Below are positions 36,167 through 43,053 of a DNA stretch of 47,095 bases, piece by piece. Where the stretch lies: the NCBI RefSeq assembly GCF_903933125.1, contig NZ_CAIZIZ010000470.1:1-47095 (forward strand). Reading direction: 5' to 3'. The notes below the pieces were generated by a model. It had not been told where the DNA came from and searched no databases. It was given only the letters and a program-made list of their open reading frames with translations. Position 1 is the first letter of the stretch; the number at the start of each line of letters is the position of its first letter. Both the position numbers and the translations under genes were made by a program. The stretch comes from an uncultured Lamprocystis sp. Lineage in GTDB: Bacteria; Pseudomonadota; Gammaproteobacteria; Chromatiales; Chromatiaceae.

Positions 36167-36183
36167 TTGGCACGGCGAGTGCT
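36167..36183 (+). promoter_or_regulatory. Sigma54 (-24/-12) promoter of gvpA
   Basis: TTGGCACGGCGAGTGCT fits the sigma54 consensus YTGGCACG-N4-TTGCW closely: a perfect TTGGCACG -24 block, the invariant GG-N10-GC spacing, and GTGCT at -12. Transcription would start about 12 nt downstream, near 36193-36195, giving a leader of about 185 nt before gvpA. An NtrC-type activator is encoded at 31050 in the same locus, which strongly supports function. Confidence 0.85.
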
Positions 36184-36378
36184 TATATACAGACAAGCGA
36201 ACAGACCGGCAGGATGCCACGCCGACGAGCCCTGAACCCGCAAGCAGTATTGAGCGGCGCACAGAGGGTGATCGACGGGGCTGGTGCGGACGGACCCGCG
36301 TTGGTGACTCAAAGCCCGGCAGCCTCGCTTATGGCGCACATCCTGTGCAACTATTACGACGTTCAGAGGTCTACGAAA

Positions 36379-36597
36379 ATGGCAAAAGTCGCCAACTCTA
36401 CTGATTCCTCCAGCCTGGCCGAAGTCGTTGACCGCATCCTCGACAAGGGCATCGTGATCGATGCGTGGTTGAAGGTCTCGCTGGTCGGTATCGAACTGCT
36501 CGCCGTTGAAGCCCGTGTGGTCATCGCCTCGGTCGAAACCTACCTGAAGTATGCCGAGGCCATCGGCCTCACCGCTCCGGCAGCCGCTCCAGCCTGA
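36379..36597 (+). CDS. gvpA: Major gas vesicle structural protein GvpA
   Basis: GvpA polymerises into the ribbed shell of the gas vesicle. The 72-residue protein has the near-invariant core [40 protein letters not shown] and [13 protein letters not shown], the alpha-beta-beta-alpha hallmark of the GvpA/J family with the short hydrophobic tail of true GvpA. I chose ATG 36379 ([16 protein letters not shown]) because GvpA proteins start there; longer frames upstream are not coding. It sits alone behind the sigma54 promoter and is followed by a strong hairpin. Confidence 0.96.
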   Translation: MAKVANSTDSSSLAEVVDRILDKGIVIDAWLKVSLVGIELLAVEARVVIASVETYLKYAEAIGLTAPAAAPA

Positions 36598-36619
36598 TCG
36601 AGCGTCTCGTGCCTTGGGG

Positions 36620-36659
36620 GTGTCGCTCCGATGCATGAGGCATCGACTCCGAGCGACAC
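36620..36659 (+). terminator. Hairpin after gvpA (attenuator or mRNA-end stabiliser)
   Basis: GTGTCGCTC (36620-36628) pairs with GAGCGACAC (36651-36659), and CGATGC with GCATCG inside. It is a long GC-rich stem 22 nt after the gvpA stop, without a U tract. The likely effect is partial termination or 3' protection so that gvpA mRNA exceeds that of the downstream genes, as reported for gvpA in other organisms. That role is inferred. Confidence 0.6.
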
Positions 36660-36765
36660 TTCCCACCGGGTCAGGTGGCAAGCCGCGCCGAACCTGGTGA
36701 TTGGGCTGCGCGGGGACCCGCCTGCTCCAGGTCCAATTCCGCAATCCGCTAGTTAGGAGCAAACA

Positions 36766-37506
36766 ATGGGCCGTTTTACTGAAGATATGGGGCGGCTGCG
36801 CGACGAGATCCAATCCGATCGCATCGCCCGCCAAACCCTGATTGCCGACACCCGCCAGGAAGTCACCGACGCCGCGCACGCCTTCATCAGCGATTTGAAG
36901 AGCAATGTGGAGTCGCTCCAGGCCAATTTCCGTGATCAACATGCCGACATGGCCGAGGCCGCGCGGGCCGACCGCAACGCCTTCCTCGCCCGCTTGGGGG
37001 GTGCCGTTGCCGATATCCGCGTCGCGGCCGCAAGCCGCCAGGCCAGCGTCCGGGAAGCGCTTGCCCAGTCTGCAGCCGAGTCCCGTTCGGCACGGGATCA
37101 AGCAGCCGTCGCGTTACGCGATGACGTCGCCCGGATGCAGGACGGTTTCCGGCACGCCCGCGGCGTGATGGCGATGGACGTCCGGGCCGCCGGCCAGTCG
37201 TTCGTCTCCGGGATCGTGCACGCCGTCGCCGACATCCAGCAGCAGACGCAGCAATTGGTCGGCGACTTCGCCGGCGAGCGCCATGCGGCCCGTCAAGCCT
37301 GGCGCGGCGAGCCCACGAAACCGGCGGCCCCGCCGCCACCCGCTGTCAGCCCCAAGGCGGCGGCTAATCCCGCACCCAAGGCTCAGCACAAGGCCGCCGC
37401 GCACAAGGAACCAGCGCCAAAGCCCGCGGAGAAACCCATGCCGACGCCGATCGTGACTGATGCCGCACCGTCGCGGGCTCAGCGAGAGGATGTCAGCGAG
37501 GATTAG
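36766..37506 (+). CDS. GvpC-like helical-repeat gas vesicle protein (putative)
   Basis: The 246-residue protein follows gvpA, the position of gvpC in cyanobacteria, and is nearly all alpha-helix. Repeats of about 33-37 residues are visible, each opening with an aromatic/hydrophobic anchor and a V-x-x-(I/L/M) pair. Examples are RFTEDMGRLRDEIQ (about 3), AFISDLKSNVESLQANF (39), AFLARLGGAVADIR (72) and SFVSGIVHAVADIQ (145). After residue 185 comes a Pro/Ala/Lys-rich tail (KPAAPPPPAVSPKAAANPAP). In GvpC, 33-residue amphipathic repeats clamp the outside of the shell and strengthen it. The assignment rests on position and repeat pattern, not on clear sequence identity. A good ribosome-binding site (TTAGGAGCAAAC) precedes it. 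Confidence 0.65.
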   Translation: MGRFTEDMGRLRDEIQSDRIARQTLIADTRQEVTDAAHAFISDLKSNVESLQANFRDQHADMAEAARADRNAFLARLGGAVADIRVAAASRQASVREALAQSAAESRSARDQAAVALRDDVARMQDGFRHARGVMAMDVRAAGQSFVSGIVHAVADIQQQTQQLVGDFAGERHAARQAWRGEPTKPAAPPPPAVSPKAAANPAPKAQHKAAAHKEPAPKPAEKPMPTPIVTDAAPSRAQREDVSED

Positions 37507-37518
37507 TCAGAGTAGACT

Positions 37519-37593
37519 AGGTACCTGGGTCTATCGTGGTTGCCTTTCGTGTCAAGGCACTGGTCGCGCCATGCCGGGCGCGCCCAGGTACCT
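37519..37593 (+). ncRNA. Three-way-junction-like leader structure before gvpN (candidate)
   Basis: A perfect outer stem AGGTACCTGGG (37519-37529) with CCCAGGTACCT (37583-37593) encloses two smaller stems. These are TGCCTT/AAGGCA (37541-37546 with 37554-37559) and GCGCC/GGCGC (37566-37570 with 37577-37581). It lies in the 234-nt gap between the GvpC-like gene and gvpN. It could be an RNA control or processing element. It could also be an ordinary extragenic repeat, as a related TAGGTACCTGG occurs at about 6653. Confidence 0.4.
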
Positions 37594-37740
37594 GACGCGG
37601 GGTCTGCATTGCAGTTTACAGGTCAACGGACTGACCGGAACCTCGACGCAGCGAGGAACAACCAAAAGGAAACCAAATCATTCGCCGGGGTGTGCCATTC
37701 ATTCGCGATACCCCACACCGATCAAGCCAGGATAACCAGA

Positions 37741-38727
37741 ATGAGCGTCGAACCCTTGGAAGCTGCCGGCCAGGTCCCCGCGATGAATAGTGATAATGTG
37801 CAGCCCGAGGCGAGCGACACCTTCGTGGCCACACCCCAGGTCGAAGCATTGGCCCAGCGGGCCTCCGCCTATCTCGAGGCCGGTTTTCCGGTGCATCTCG
37901 CCGGCCCCGCGGGCACCGGCAAGACCACCCTCGCCTTCCATGCCGCGGCCAAGCGCGGCCGGCCGGTCAAGCTGATTCACGGCAACGATGAGTTCGGCGT
38001 CTCCGATTTCGTCGGCCAGGACAACGGCTATCGGCGCAATACCCTGGTGGACAACTACATCCATTCGGTGGTCAAGACCGAGGAAGAGGTCCGCACCTTC
38101 TGGATCGACAATCGCGTCACCACCGCCTGCATCAACGGCGAGACGCTGATTTACGACGAATTCAACCGCTCCCGCCCCGAGGTCAACAACCTCTTTCTCA
38201 GTATCCTGGGCGAGGGCATCCTGAATCTGCCGAACCGCCGTCATCAGGGCGCCGGCTATCTCCAGGTCCATCCGGAATTTCGGGTGATCTTCACCTCCAA
38301 TCCGGAAGAATACGCGGGCACCCACAAGACCCAGGATGCCCTGATGGACCGCATGATCACGATGAAAGTCAGTCACTATGACCGGGAGACCGAGATCCGG
38401 GTCACCCAGGCCAAGTCCGGACTGCCGGCCAGCGAAGCGGCCATCGTGGTGGACATCGTCCGCGAACTGCGTGAGCAGAGCGTCAACCATCATCGCCCGA
38501 CCCTGCGCGCCTGTATCGCCATCGCGACCGTCCTGCAGAATTGCAAGATCAGTGCGCGCGCCGACAACCTGTTCTTCCGCGATATCTGCCGCGACATCCT
38601 CGACATGGATGTCGCCAAGGTCCGCCGCGACGGCAGTTCGCTGAATGAATCGCCGGTCGATGAGGTGGTCGCGCGGATCAGCGGCAGAGCACGGCGCCCC
38701 AAGGTGGTTGAGCCCAAGCCGGTATAG
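37741..38727 (+). CDS. gvpN: Gas vesicle AAA+ ATPase GvpN
   Basis: GvpN is a MoxR-like AAA+ ATPase needed for enlargement of nascent vesicles. The 328-residue protein has Walker A GPAGTGKT at 55-62, the GvpN-specific GNDEFGVSDFVGQDNGYRR, Walker B TLIYDEFNRSRPEVNN with DE at 139-140, and sensor 1 FRVIFTSNPEEYAGTHKTQD, followed by the arginine-finger region ALMDRMITM. ATG 37741 is the family-like start; in-frame sequence further upstream falls in the structured leader. It is followed by gvpV, the usual neighbourhood. Confidence 0.95.
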   Translation: MSVEPLEAAGQVPAMNSDNVQPEASDTFVATPQVEALAQRASAYLEAGFPVHLAGPAGTGKTTLAFHAAAKRGRPVKLIHGNDEFGVSDFVGQDNGYRRNTLVDNYIHSVVKTEEEVRTFWIDNRVTTACINGETLIYDEFNRSRPEVNNLFLSILGEGILNLPNRRHQGAGYLQVHPEFRVIFTSNPEEYAGTHKTQDALMDRMITMKVSHYDRETEIRVTQAKSGLPASEAAIVVDIVRELREQSVNHHRPTLRACIAIATVLQNCKISARADNLFFRDICRDILDMDVAKVRRDGSSLNESPVDEVVARISGRARRPKVVEPKPV

Positions 38728-38764
38728 CCTGTGAGTCCGACGAGTCAACAGAGGGTTTAGAATT

Positions 38765-39157
38765 ATGTCCAAGTTCGCCCAACCGGCACGTACCGTTCGC
38801 GACATCAAGACCTTGGCGGGCAAGGCGGACGACCTGCATACGCCGCATAAGATGTATATGCGGCTGTTCGCCCTGGAAACCGAGCGCCATCGCCGTCAGC
38901 AAGAGCGTGAAAGCGCCATGCTGCGTGTCACCAACATCGATGCGCGCTGCATCGAGATCGATCAGGAAAAAGATCTGCTGCTGCAACTCCTGGGTGTGGA
39001 GTCCATCCCTCAGGTCCCGCCGTCCGCCGCCGGAAGCCCGGCGACCAAGGGGTCGATGAGGACTCCGGCGGGCGACCCGCGGCGTCGGGGGCGCCTCACC
39101 ACGCAATCCACACCGGTCGAGACCAGTGTCTCCGACGCCGTGAAAATCCGCTATTGA
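38765..39157 (+). CDS. gvpV: Gas vesicle protein GvpV
   Basis: The 130-residue protein contains the GvpV core TVRDIKTLAGKADDLHTPHK followed by MYMRLFALETERHRRQQERE and SAMLRVTNIDARCIEIDQEK, a basic N-terminus leading to a long coiled helix, as in cyanobacterial GvpV. The last 50 residues are Pro/Arg-rich and probably disordered. Its role is accessory: reported as required for full vesicle formation in some hosts, mechanism unclear. It lies 37 nt after gvpN. Confidence 0.85.
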   Translation: MSKFAQPARTVRDIKTLAGKADDLHTPHKMYMRLFALETERHRRQQERESAMLRVTNIDARCIEIDQEKDLLLQLLGVESIPQVPPSAAGSPATKGSMRTPAGDPRRRGRLTTQSTPVETSVSDAVKIRY

Positions 39158-39181
39158 GCAAGCGACACTCCAGAGTCAGAA

Positions 39182-39385
39182 ATGAACAACGTCCACTGTA
39201 TGTTTTGCGGTCATGCCATCGATCTGGGCGACGCCTATAATGATTATGAGGGTCCGCTGCGCTGTTCGGTGTGCAAGAGCCTGATGACGGTCCGCGTCGA
39301 AGACGGTCATCTACGGTCCATGACCGACAGCCCTCAGGCCGCAGCGGCACCGAAGGCGCAACGGTCCCAATCCCATAACACCTGA
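39182..39385 (+). CDS. Small zinc-ribbon protein within the gas-vesicle operon
   Basis: The 67-residue protein has two CxxC pairs, VHCMFCGHAIDLGDAYND and PLRCSVCKSLMTVRVEDG, spaced as in a single zinc ribbon, followed by a disordered Ala/Ser/Gln tail. I do not recognise it as a standard Gvp protein. Its position between gvpV and gvpF in a compact operon suggests a gas-vesicle role, perhaps as an assembly or regulatory adaptor. That is inference from position only. Confidence 0.7.
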   Translation: MNNVHCMFCGHAIDLGDAYNDYEGPLRCSVCKSLMTVRVEDGHLRSMTDSPQAAAAPKAQRSQSHNT

Positions 39386-39467
39386 AGCCCAATTGCAGCC
39401 TGATTGAGCCCCCATTGAATAATGGCCGGCGCGGCCACCCGCCGCGACCTGAGCCAGAGGTCCAGCG

Positions 39468-40244
39468 ATGCCACAGCCAAACAACGAAGTTGAACAGGAG
39501 AACGCGGGGGTCGGGCGGTATATTTACGCGATCATCCCCGACCAGGGTCAACACGACCTGGGGAACATCGGGCTTGATGAGGGCTTGGTCTATACCATCG
39601 GCAATGGACGGGTGGCCGCGGTAGTCAGTGACCTGGCCAGCGGACGCATCCGCCCGCAGCGACGCAACCTCGCCGCCCACCAGGACGTGTTGAAACAACT
39701 CCTGCGCGACGTCACCCCCCTGCCCGCCGCCTTCGGCCTGTTGGCCGATGACGACGCGGCGATCGCCCGCATCCTCAAGGACAACCAGGATGCCTTTTTA
39801 GGCCAACTCGAGCGGGTGAACGACGGCGTGGAGATGGGTCTGCGGATGACCTGGGATGTACCCAACATCTTCGAGTACTTCGTCGGCGCCCACCCGGAGT
39901 TGCAGGAATTACGCGACGACTTCTTCCGCGATGGTGGTAACCTGACGCAGGATCAGATGATCACACTGGGACGCAGCTTCGAGCGCCTGCTCGAACAGGA
40001 TCGTGAAGACTTCACCGACCAGGTTGAAGCGGTCATGCGGACCTGCTCCCGTGAGATCAAGCGCAACAAGTGCCGGACGGAAAAGGAGGTTATGAACCTC
40101 GCCTGCCTGGTGAAGCGCAGCGATCAGCAGCGGTTTGAGCAAGCGGTGCTGCAAGCGGCGCGCCCCTTCGACAACAACTTTGCGTTTGACTTCAATGGAC
40201 CCTGGGCACCCCACAATTTCGTTGAGATGGACATCAAGCTGTAA
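39468..40244 (+). CDS. gvpF: Gas vesicle protein GvpF
   Basis: The 258-residue protein is the operon's canonical GvpF/L: VGRYIYAIIPDQGQHDL opening strand, NGRVAAVVSDLASGRI, LAAHQDVLKQLLRDVTPLPA with AFGLLADDD, a middle helical segment, MNLACLVKRSDQQRFEQAVL and the C-terminal FDFNGPWAPHNFVEMDIKL. GvpF binds GvpA at the interface facing the gas space and is needed for assembly. It precedes gvpG, as in cyanobacteria. Clear sequence differences from the two copies at 32442 and 33191 imply separate roles. Confidence 0.93.
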   Translation: MPQPNNEVEQENAGVGRYIYAIIPDQGQHDLGNIGLDEGLVYTIGNGRVAAVVSDLASGRIRPQRRNLAAHQDVLKQLLRDVTPLPAAFGLLADDDAAIARILKDNQDAFLGQLERVNDGVEMGLRMTWDVPNIFEYFVGAHPELQELRDDFFRDGGNLTQDQMITLGRSFERLLEQDREDFTDQVEAVMRTCSREIKRNKCRTEKEVMNLACLVKRSDQQRFEQAVLQAARPFDNNFAFDFNGPWAPHNFVEMDIKL

Positions 40245-40318
40245 CCGGCACGACGCTGTCGCCCTAACCATCGAGTCGGCGCGGACCTGCCGTCGGCTGC
40301 ACGCATTGGAGGTGTCTC

Positions 40319-40729
40319 GTGTTGCTGGTTGATGACATACTGGGCGCGCCAATCAAGGGGATTCTTTGGGTATTCAAGGAAATCCACAAGGCGGCCAGCG
40401 AGGCGCAACGGGAGCGCCGTGATCAGATCATGGCCGAACTGAGCGCCCTCTACGTGTCACTGGAGCAAGGCGACATCACGGAAGAGGTCTTCGACGATCG
40501 TGAGCAAGCCCTGCTGGACGAGCTCGACGCCCTGGACGCGCGCACGGAGGCGCAGGGCGAAGAGGAGGATGATGACGACGATGAAGGCGATGCGGAGTCC
40601 GGATCGACCGTCGTTGTGGCGGACGCCTACCCCGGGATGCGTAACGCCCTGATCGAGACCCCGATCGCAGCGGAGCCCGCAAGCCCCGGCCTACCCACCA
40701 CCTCTACCAAGAAGAATGTCTCGTCATGA
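40319..40729 (+). CDS. gvpG: Gas vesicle protein GvpG
   Basis: The 136-residue protein starts with the GvpG signature LLVDDILGAPIKGILWVFKE followed by IHKAASEAQRERRDQIMAEL and GDITEEVFDDREQALLDELD, a helical coiled-coil region. After residue 80 it adds an acidic stretch (GEEEDDDDDEGDAESG) and a disordered tail, longer than the usual 80-90 residues. The start is GTG at 40319 (TTG 40322 also possible) behind a good GGAGGTG ribosome-binding site. It overlaps the next gene by 4 nt. Confidence 0.9.
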   Translation: MLLVDDILGAPIKGILWVFKEIHKAASEAQRERRDQIMAELSALYVSLEQGDITEEVFDDREQALLDELDALDARTEAQGEEEDDDDDEGDAESGSTVVVADAYPGMRNALIETPIAAEPASPGLPTTSTKKNVSS

Positions 40730-40944
40730 TGCTCGCGATCGGCGACACCCCGAACGACTCTGAAGCCCATCAGGAGCTGCAGCGTGTCTCGCTGTGTGAG
40801 GCCCTGGATCGCATCCTGAACAAGGGCGCGGTGATTTCCGGAGAGCTGACCATCGCGGTCGCCAATGTCGACCTGCTGTATCTCAGCCTGCAACTGGTCC
40901 TCACCTCCGTGGAAACCGCGCGGCGGGAACACCTCCATGTCTAG
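40726..40944 (+). CDS. GvpA/J-family minor gas vesicle protein (GvpS-like)
   Basis: The 72-residue protein contains VSLCEALDRILNKGAVISGE and LTIAVANVDLLYLSLQLVLT followed by SVETARREH. This is the GvpA/J fold but differs from GvpA in the L-C-E-A-L-D-R start and L-L-Y-L-x-L-x-L core, which are typical of GvpS/GvpM-type minor proteins. Such proteins are thought to nucleate or cap the vesicle. Its ATG overlaps gvpG by 4 nt and its end overlaps gvpK by 8 nt. Confidence 0.88.
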   Translation: MMLAIGDTPNDSEAHQELQRVSLCEALDRILNKGAVISGELTIAVANVDLLYLSLQLVLTSVETARREHLHV

Positions 40945-41332
40945 CGTCGCCGACACCGCCGAAGTCACCAACCAACCCCTGCCCGCGCCGGATCCCGCGG
41001 GGGTCGATGCCCCCTTACGCCAGGCGAGTCTGCTCGCGGAACTGCTCGAATCAAAGGTCGCCGCCACCAGCCGCCGGATCGACATCGATGCCGAGCGCGT
41101 GCAGCGAGGTCTGGGCCAGTTGGTGCTGACCCTGGTAAAACTGCTGCACGTCCTGCTGGAGCGTCAGGCGATCCGCCGCATGGACGGCGGCGATCTCGGT
41201 GACGACGACATTGAACAACTCGGTCTGACACTGATGCGTCAGGCTGATGAAATCGACCGCCTGCGCCGCATCCTCGGCCTCGAGGAAGAGGATCTGAACC
41301 TCGACCTGGGACCGCTCGGCAAGCTCTTTTAA
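40937..41332 (+). CDS. gvpK: Gas vesicle protein GvpK
   Basis: The 131-residue protein has the GvpK core IDIDAERVQRGLGQLVLTLV, LLERQAIRRMDGGDLGDDDI and LGLTLMRQADEIDRLRRILG, ending with the diagnostic DLNLDLGPLGKLF. GvpK is essential for vesicle formation, of unknown precise role. ATG 40937 overlaps the preceding GvpA/J gene by 8 nt. Confidence 0.95.
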   Translation: MSSVADTAEVTNQPLPAPDPAGVDAPLRQASLLAELLESKVAATSRRIDIDAERVQRGLGQLVLTLVKLLHVLLERQAIRRMDGGDLGDDDIEQLGLTLMRQADEIDRLRRILGLEEEDLNLDLGPLGKLF

Positions 41333-41342
41333 GGCCGCTATC

Positions 41343-41708
41343 ATGTCCCTGCAACGCGCCAGCCTCACCCATTCAACCAACAGCACCAGCGTCGCCGACC
41401 TGCTGGAGCGGGTTCTCGACAAAGGCATCGTCATTGCCGGCGACATCCGGATCAAGCTCGTCGACATCGAACTGCTCACCATCCAGTTGCGCCTGGTGAT
41501 TTGCTCGGTGGATAAAGCCCGCGAAATGGGCATCGACTGGTGGTCCGATAACGCCATGTTCAAGGGCCTGTCCAAGCAGGAGCCCGCGCTGGCCTTGCCG
41601 GCCGCCACCGCCGCCGCTCCTGGATCAGCCTCCATCGAAGACCGTTTGGCCCGGATCGAGTCGCTGCTGATCAAGCAGGGACCCGCCGAGGTACCCGCGC
41701 AGCCTTAA
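41343..41708 (+). CDS. gvpJ: Gas vesicle protein GvpJ
   Basis: The 121-residue protein shows the GvpJ form of the GvpA fold: SVADLLERVLDKGIVIAGDI, RIKLVDIELLTIQLRLVICS and VDKAREMGIDWW, the W-W motif marking GvpJ. A C-terminal extension follows with a short helix, IEDRLARIESLLIKQ, that may mediate oligomerisation. GvpJ is a minor shell or nucleation protein. It starts 10 nt after gvpK. Confidence 0.92.
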   Translation: MSLQRASLTHSTNSTSVADLLERVLDKGIVIAGDIRIKLVDIELLTIQLRLVICSVDKAREMGIDWWSDNAMFKGLSKQEPALALPAATAAAPGSASIEDRLARIESLLIKQGPAEVPAQP

Positions 41709-41720
41709 GGACAAGCCGCC

Positions 41721-42416
41721 ATGTCGGACCAGACCCATCCCCTTGCGGAGACCGGTCACACTGGTCTCGCGGTGCCGCGTACCCTGATCTATTGCCCGGT
41801 CATCCATAGCGTCGTCGATCTGGGTGCATTAGGCAAACCCGTGCAGTCCGCCACCCGCACCGCCTTGGGTGCGGAGGCCTGGCGGCGGCGGGTCCACACG
41901 GTCGATCAGATGTGGACCGAGATCGAACGGCTGATCGAGGCCATGCACCTGCCCCCCGAACGGACCCGGCTCTATCAGGACGGCTTGCCGATCTGCGAAC
42001 ACGAACTCGATATCGTCAAGGAGATGACCTACAAAGGCAGCCGTAACCACCGGATACTGCTGCGCCTGCATACCAAGGGGGCGACGATCATGGGTACCGA
42101 GTCAGCCCCCTTACTGCTCCAGGAATACAATCTGGCCAAGCGCCTCCTGGCCCCCGAACAGATGGAAGAACTCGACGGAGACGGCCGCGACGCGTTGCAG
42201 ATGCACGCGCGCATGCTGCTCAAGGCACGTGACCGCTTCATTGCCGAGCGCATCAACGCAACCCTGGCGACGGGCGAGATCGGCATTCTGTTCCTCGGGA
42301 TGCTCCACGACGTCACCCCTTGGCTCGATCCGGATATCCAGGTCGCCTACCCCCTGGGCACCCCGGTGGGGGCCGACGGGGTCGGCGCACCGGCCGAAAG
42401 CGACGCCGACCCCTGA
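41721..42416 (+). CDS. Uncharacterised protein in the gas-vesicle operon
   Basis: The 231-residue protein begins 12 nt after gvpJ and is therefore in the same operon. I do not recognise a family. Visible features are TLIYCPVIHSVVDLGALGKP near residue 20, which looks like a buried strand plus loop. It also has an acidic helical middle (TVDQMWTEIERLIEAMHLPP), GLPICEHELDIVKEM and GATIMGTESAPLLLQEYNLA, then FIAERINATLATGEIGILFL and GMLHDVTPWLDPDIQVAYPL. The GTESAPLLLQEY and FIAERINATL segments look like conserved active or interaction motifs. No signal peptide or membrane helix is seen. A function in vesicle assembly or its control is inferred only from the operon. Confidence 0.8.
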   Translation: MSDQTHPLAETGHTGLAVPRTLIYCPVIHSVVDLGALGKPVQSATRTALGAEAWRRRVHTVDQMWTEIERLIEAMHLPPERTRLYQDGLPICEHELDIVKEMTYKGSRNHRILLRLHTKGATIMGTESAPLLLQEYNLAKRLLAPEQMEELDGDGRDALQMHARMLLKARDRFIAERINATLATGEIGILFLGMLHDVTPWLDPDIQVAYPLGTPVGADGVGAPAESDADP

Positions 42417-42515
42417 CGGGGCCACGGGGAGTCCCCGCTATCCACCGCCGCGGGATAGCACCAGGACGCAATGTACCAGGGTGGCGCACCGCAGCTTACA
42501 ACGAGGTAACAAGAG

Positions 42516-43049
42516 ATGATCAACCGTAGACGTCAGGCAGGATCGATCGAGGGCCTTTTCGGCGGACTTGCCAATCTGGTCGAGAAACTCGGGGACTTGG
42601 CCGAAAAGGGCGAACAACTCAAACGCGAGGGCAACTTCGACGTCCAGGGCGAGGGCAAGAACTTCAAGGGCGTCTATGGGTTTACCGTGCGTACCGGCAT
42701 CGGCGGTGACCGCGATGAGGTCAAGGTGGAGCCCTTCGGCAACATCAAACGCGACAAGACGACCGGCCATGCCGTGGTGCAGGAAGTCCGGGAGCCGGTA
42801 ATCGACATCTTCGACGAGCCGGAGCAGGTCGTCCTGGTGGCCGAGATGCCGGGCGTCGCGGTCGAGGAGGTTCAGGCCGAAGTCGCCGATGACATCCTGA
42901 CCCTGCGCGCCGGCAAGGGCGAGCGCTCCTACTACAAAGAGATCATGCTTCCGGCCCAGTGCAATAGCGGTGTCTTGAGCATCACCTGCAACAACGGCGT
43001 GGTCGAGATCAAGTGCGCCAAGACCGCGCCCACCGCGAACAAGGAGTAG
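42516..43049 (+). CDS. gvpH: GvpH-like Hsp20-family chaperone
   Basis: The 177-residue protein has an N-terminal region typical of GvpH (GLFGGLANLVEKLGDLAEKG, VYGFTVRTGIGGDRDEVKVE) followed by an alpha-crystallin-like domain: VIDIFDEPEQVVLVAEMPGV, ILTLRAGKGERSYYKEIMLP and GVLSITCNNGVVEIKCAK. GvpH-type small heat-shock proteins probably keep hydrophobic Gvp proteins soluble. A 99-nt gap with a small hairpin (42437-42459) precedes it, with a ribosome-binding site GAGGTAAC. It ends 4 nt before the CDC48-type gene. Confidence 0.85.
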   Translation: MINRRRQAGSIEGLFGGLANLVEKLGDLAEKGEQLKREGNFDVQGEGKNFKGVYGFTVRTGIGGDRDEVKVEPFGNIKRDKTTGHAVVQEVREPVIDIFDEPEQVVLVAEMPGVAVEEVQAEVADDILTLRAGKGERSYYKEIMLPAQCNSGVLSITCNNGVVEIKCAKTAPTANKE

Positions 43050-43053
43050 AGCC

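Larger units (their letters stand above)
35903..36378. other. gvpA upstream regulatory region
   Basis: This 476-nt region has no supported gene. It contains a copy of the repeat-family sequence TTGATCATCAACCCGGCC at about 35912 and an inverted pair of GGTCCGC palindromes (35956-36013). The sigma54 promoter is at 36167-36183. A ribosome-binding site AGAGG lies near 36365 before gvpA. Frames open here are shadows. Confidence 0.6.

Noticed and set aside
36133..36378. N-terminal extension of gvpA to 154 aa
   Set aside because: The extension would include the sigma54 promoter, and GvpA is universally about 70 residues starting just before the conserved [10 protein letters not shown] core.
42481..42497. 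Possible sigma54 promoter before gvpH (TGGCGCACCGCAGC)
   Set aside because: The spacer between GG and GC is nine bases instead of ten, which normally abolishes sigma54 recognition.
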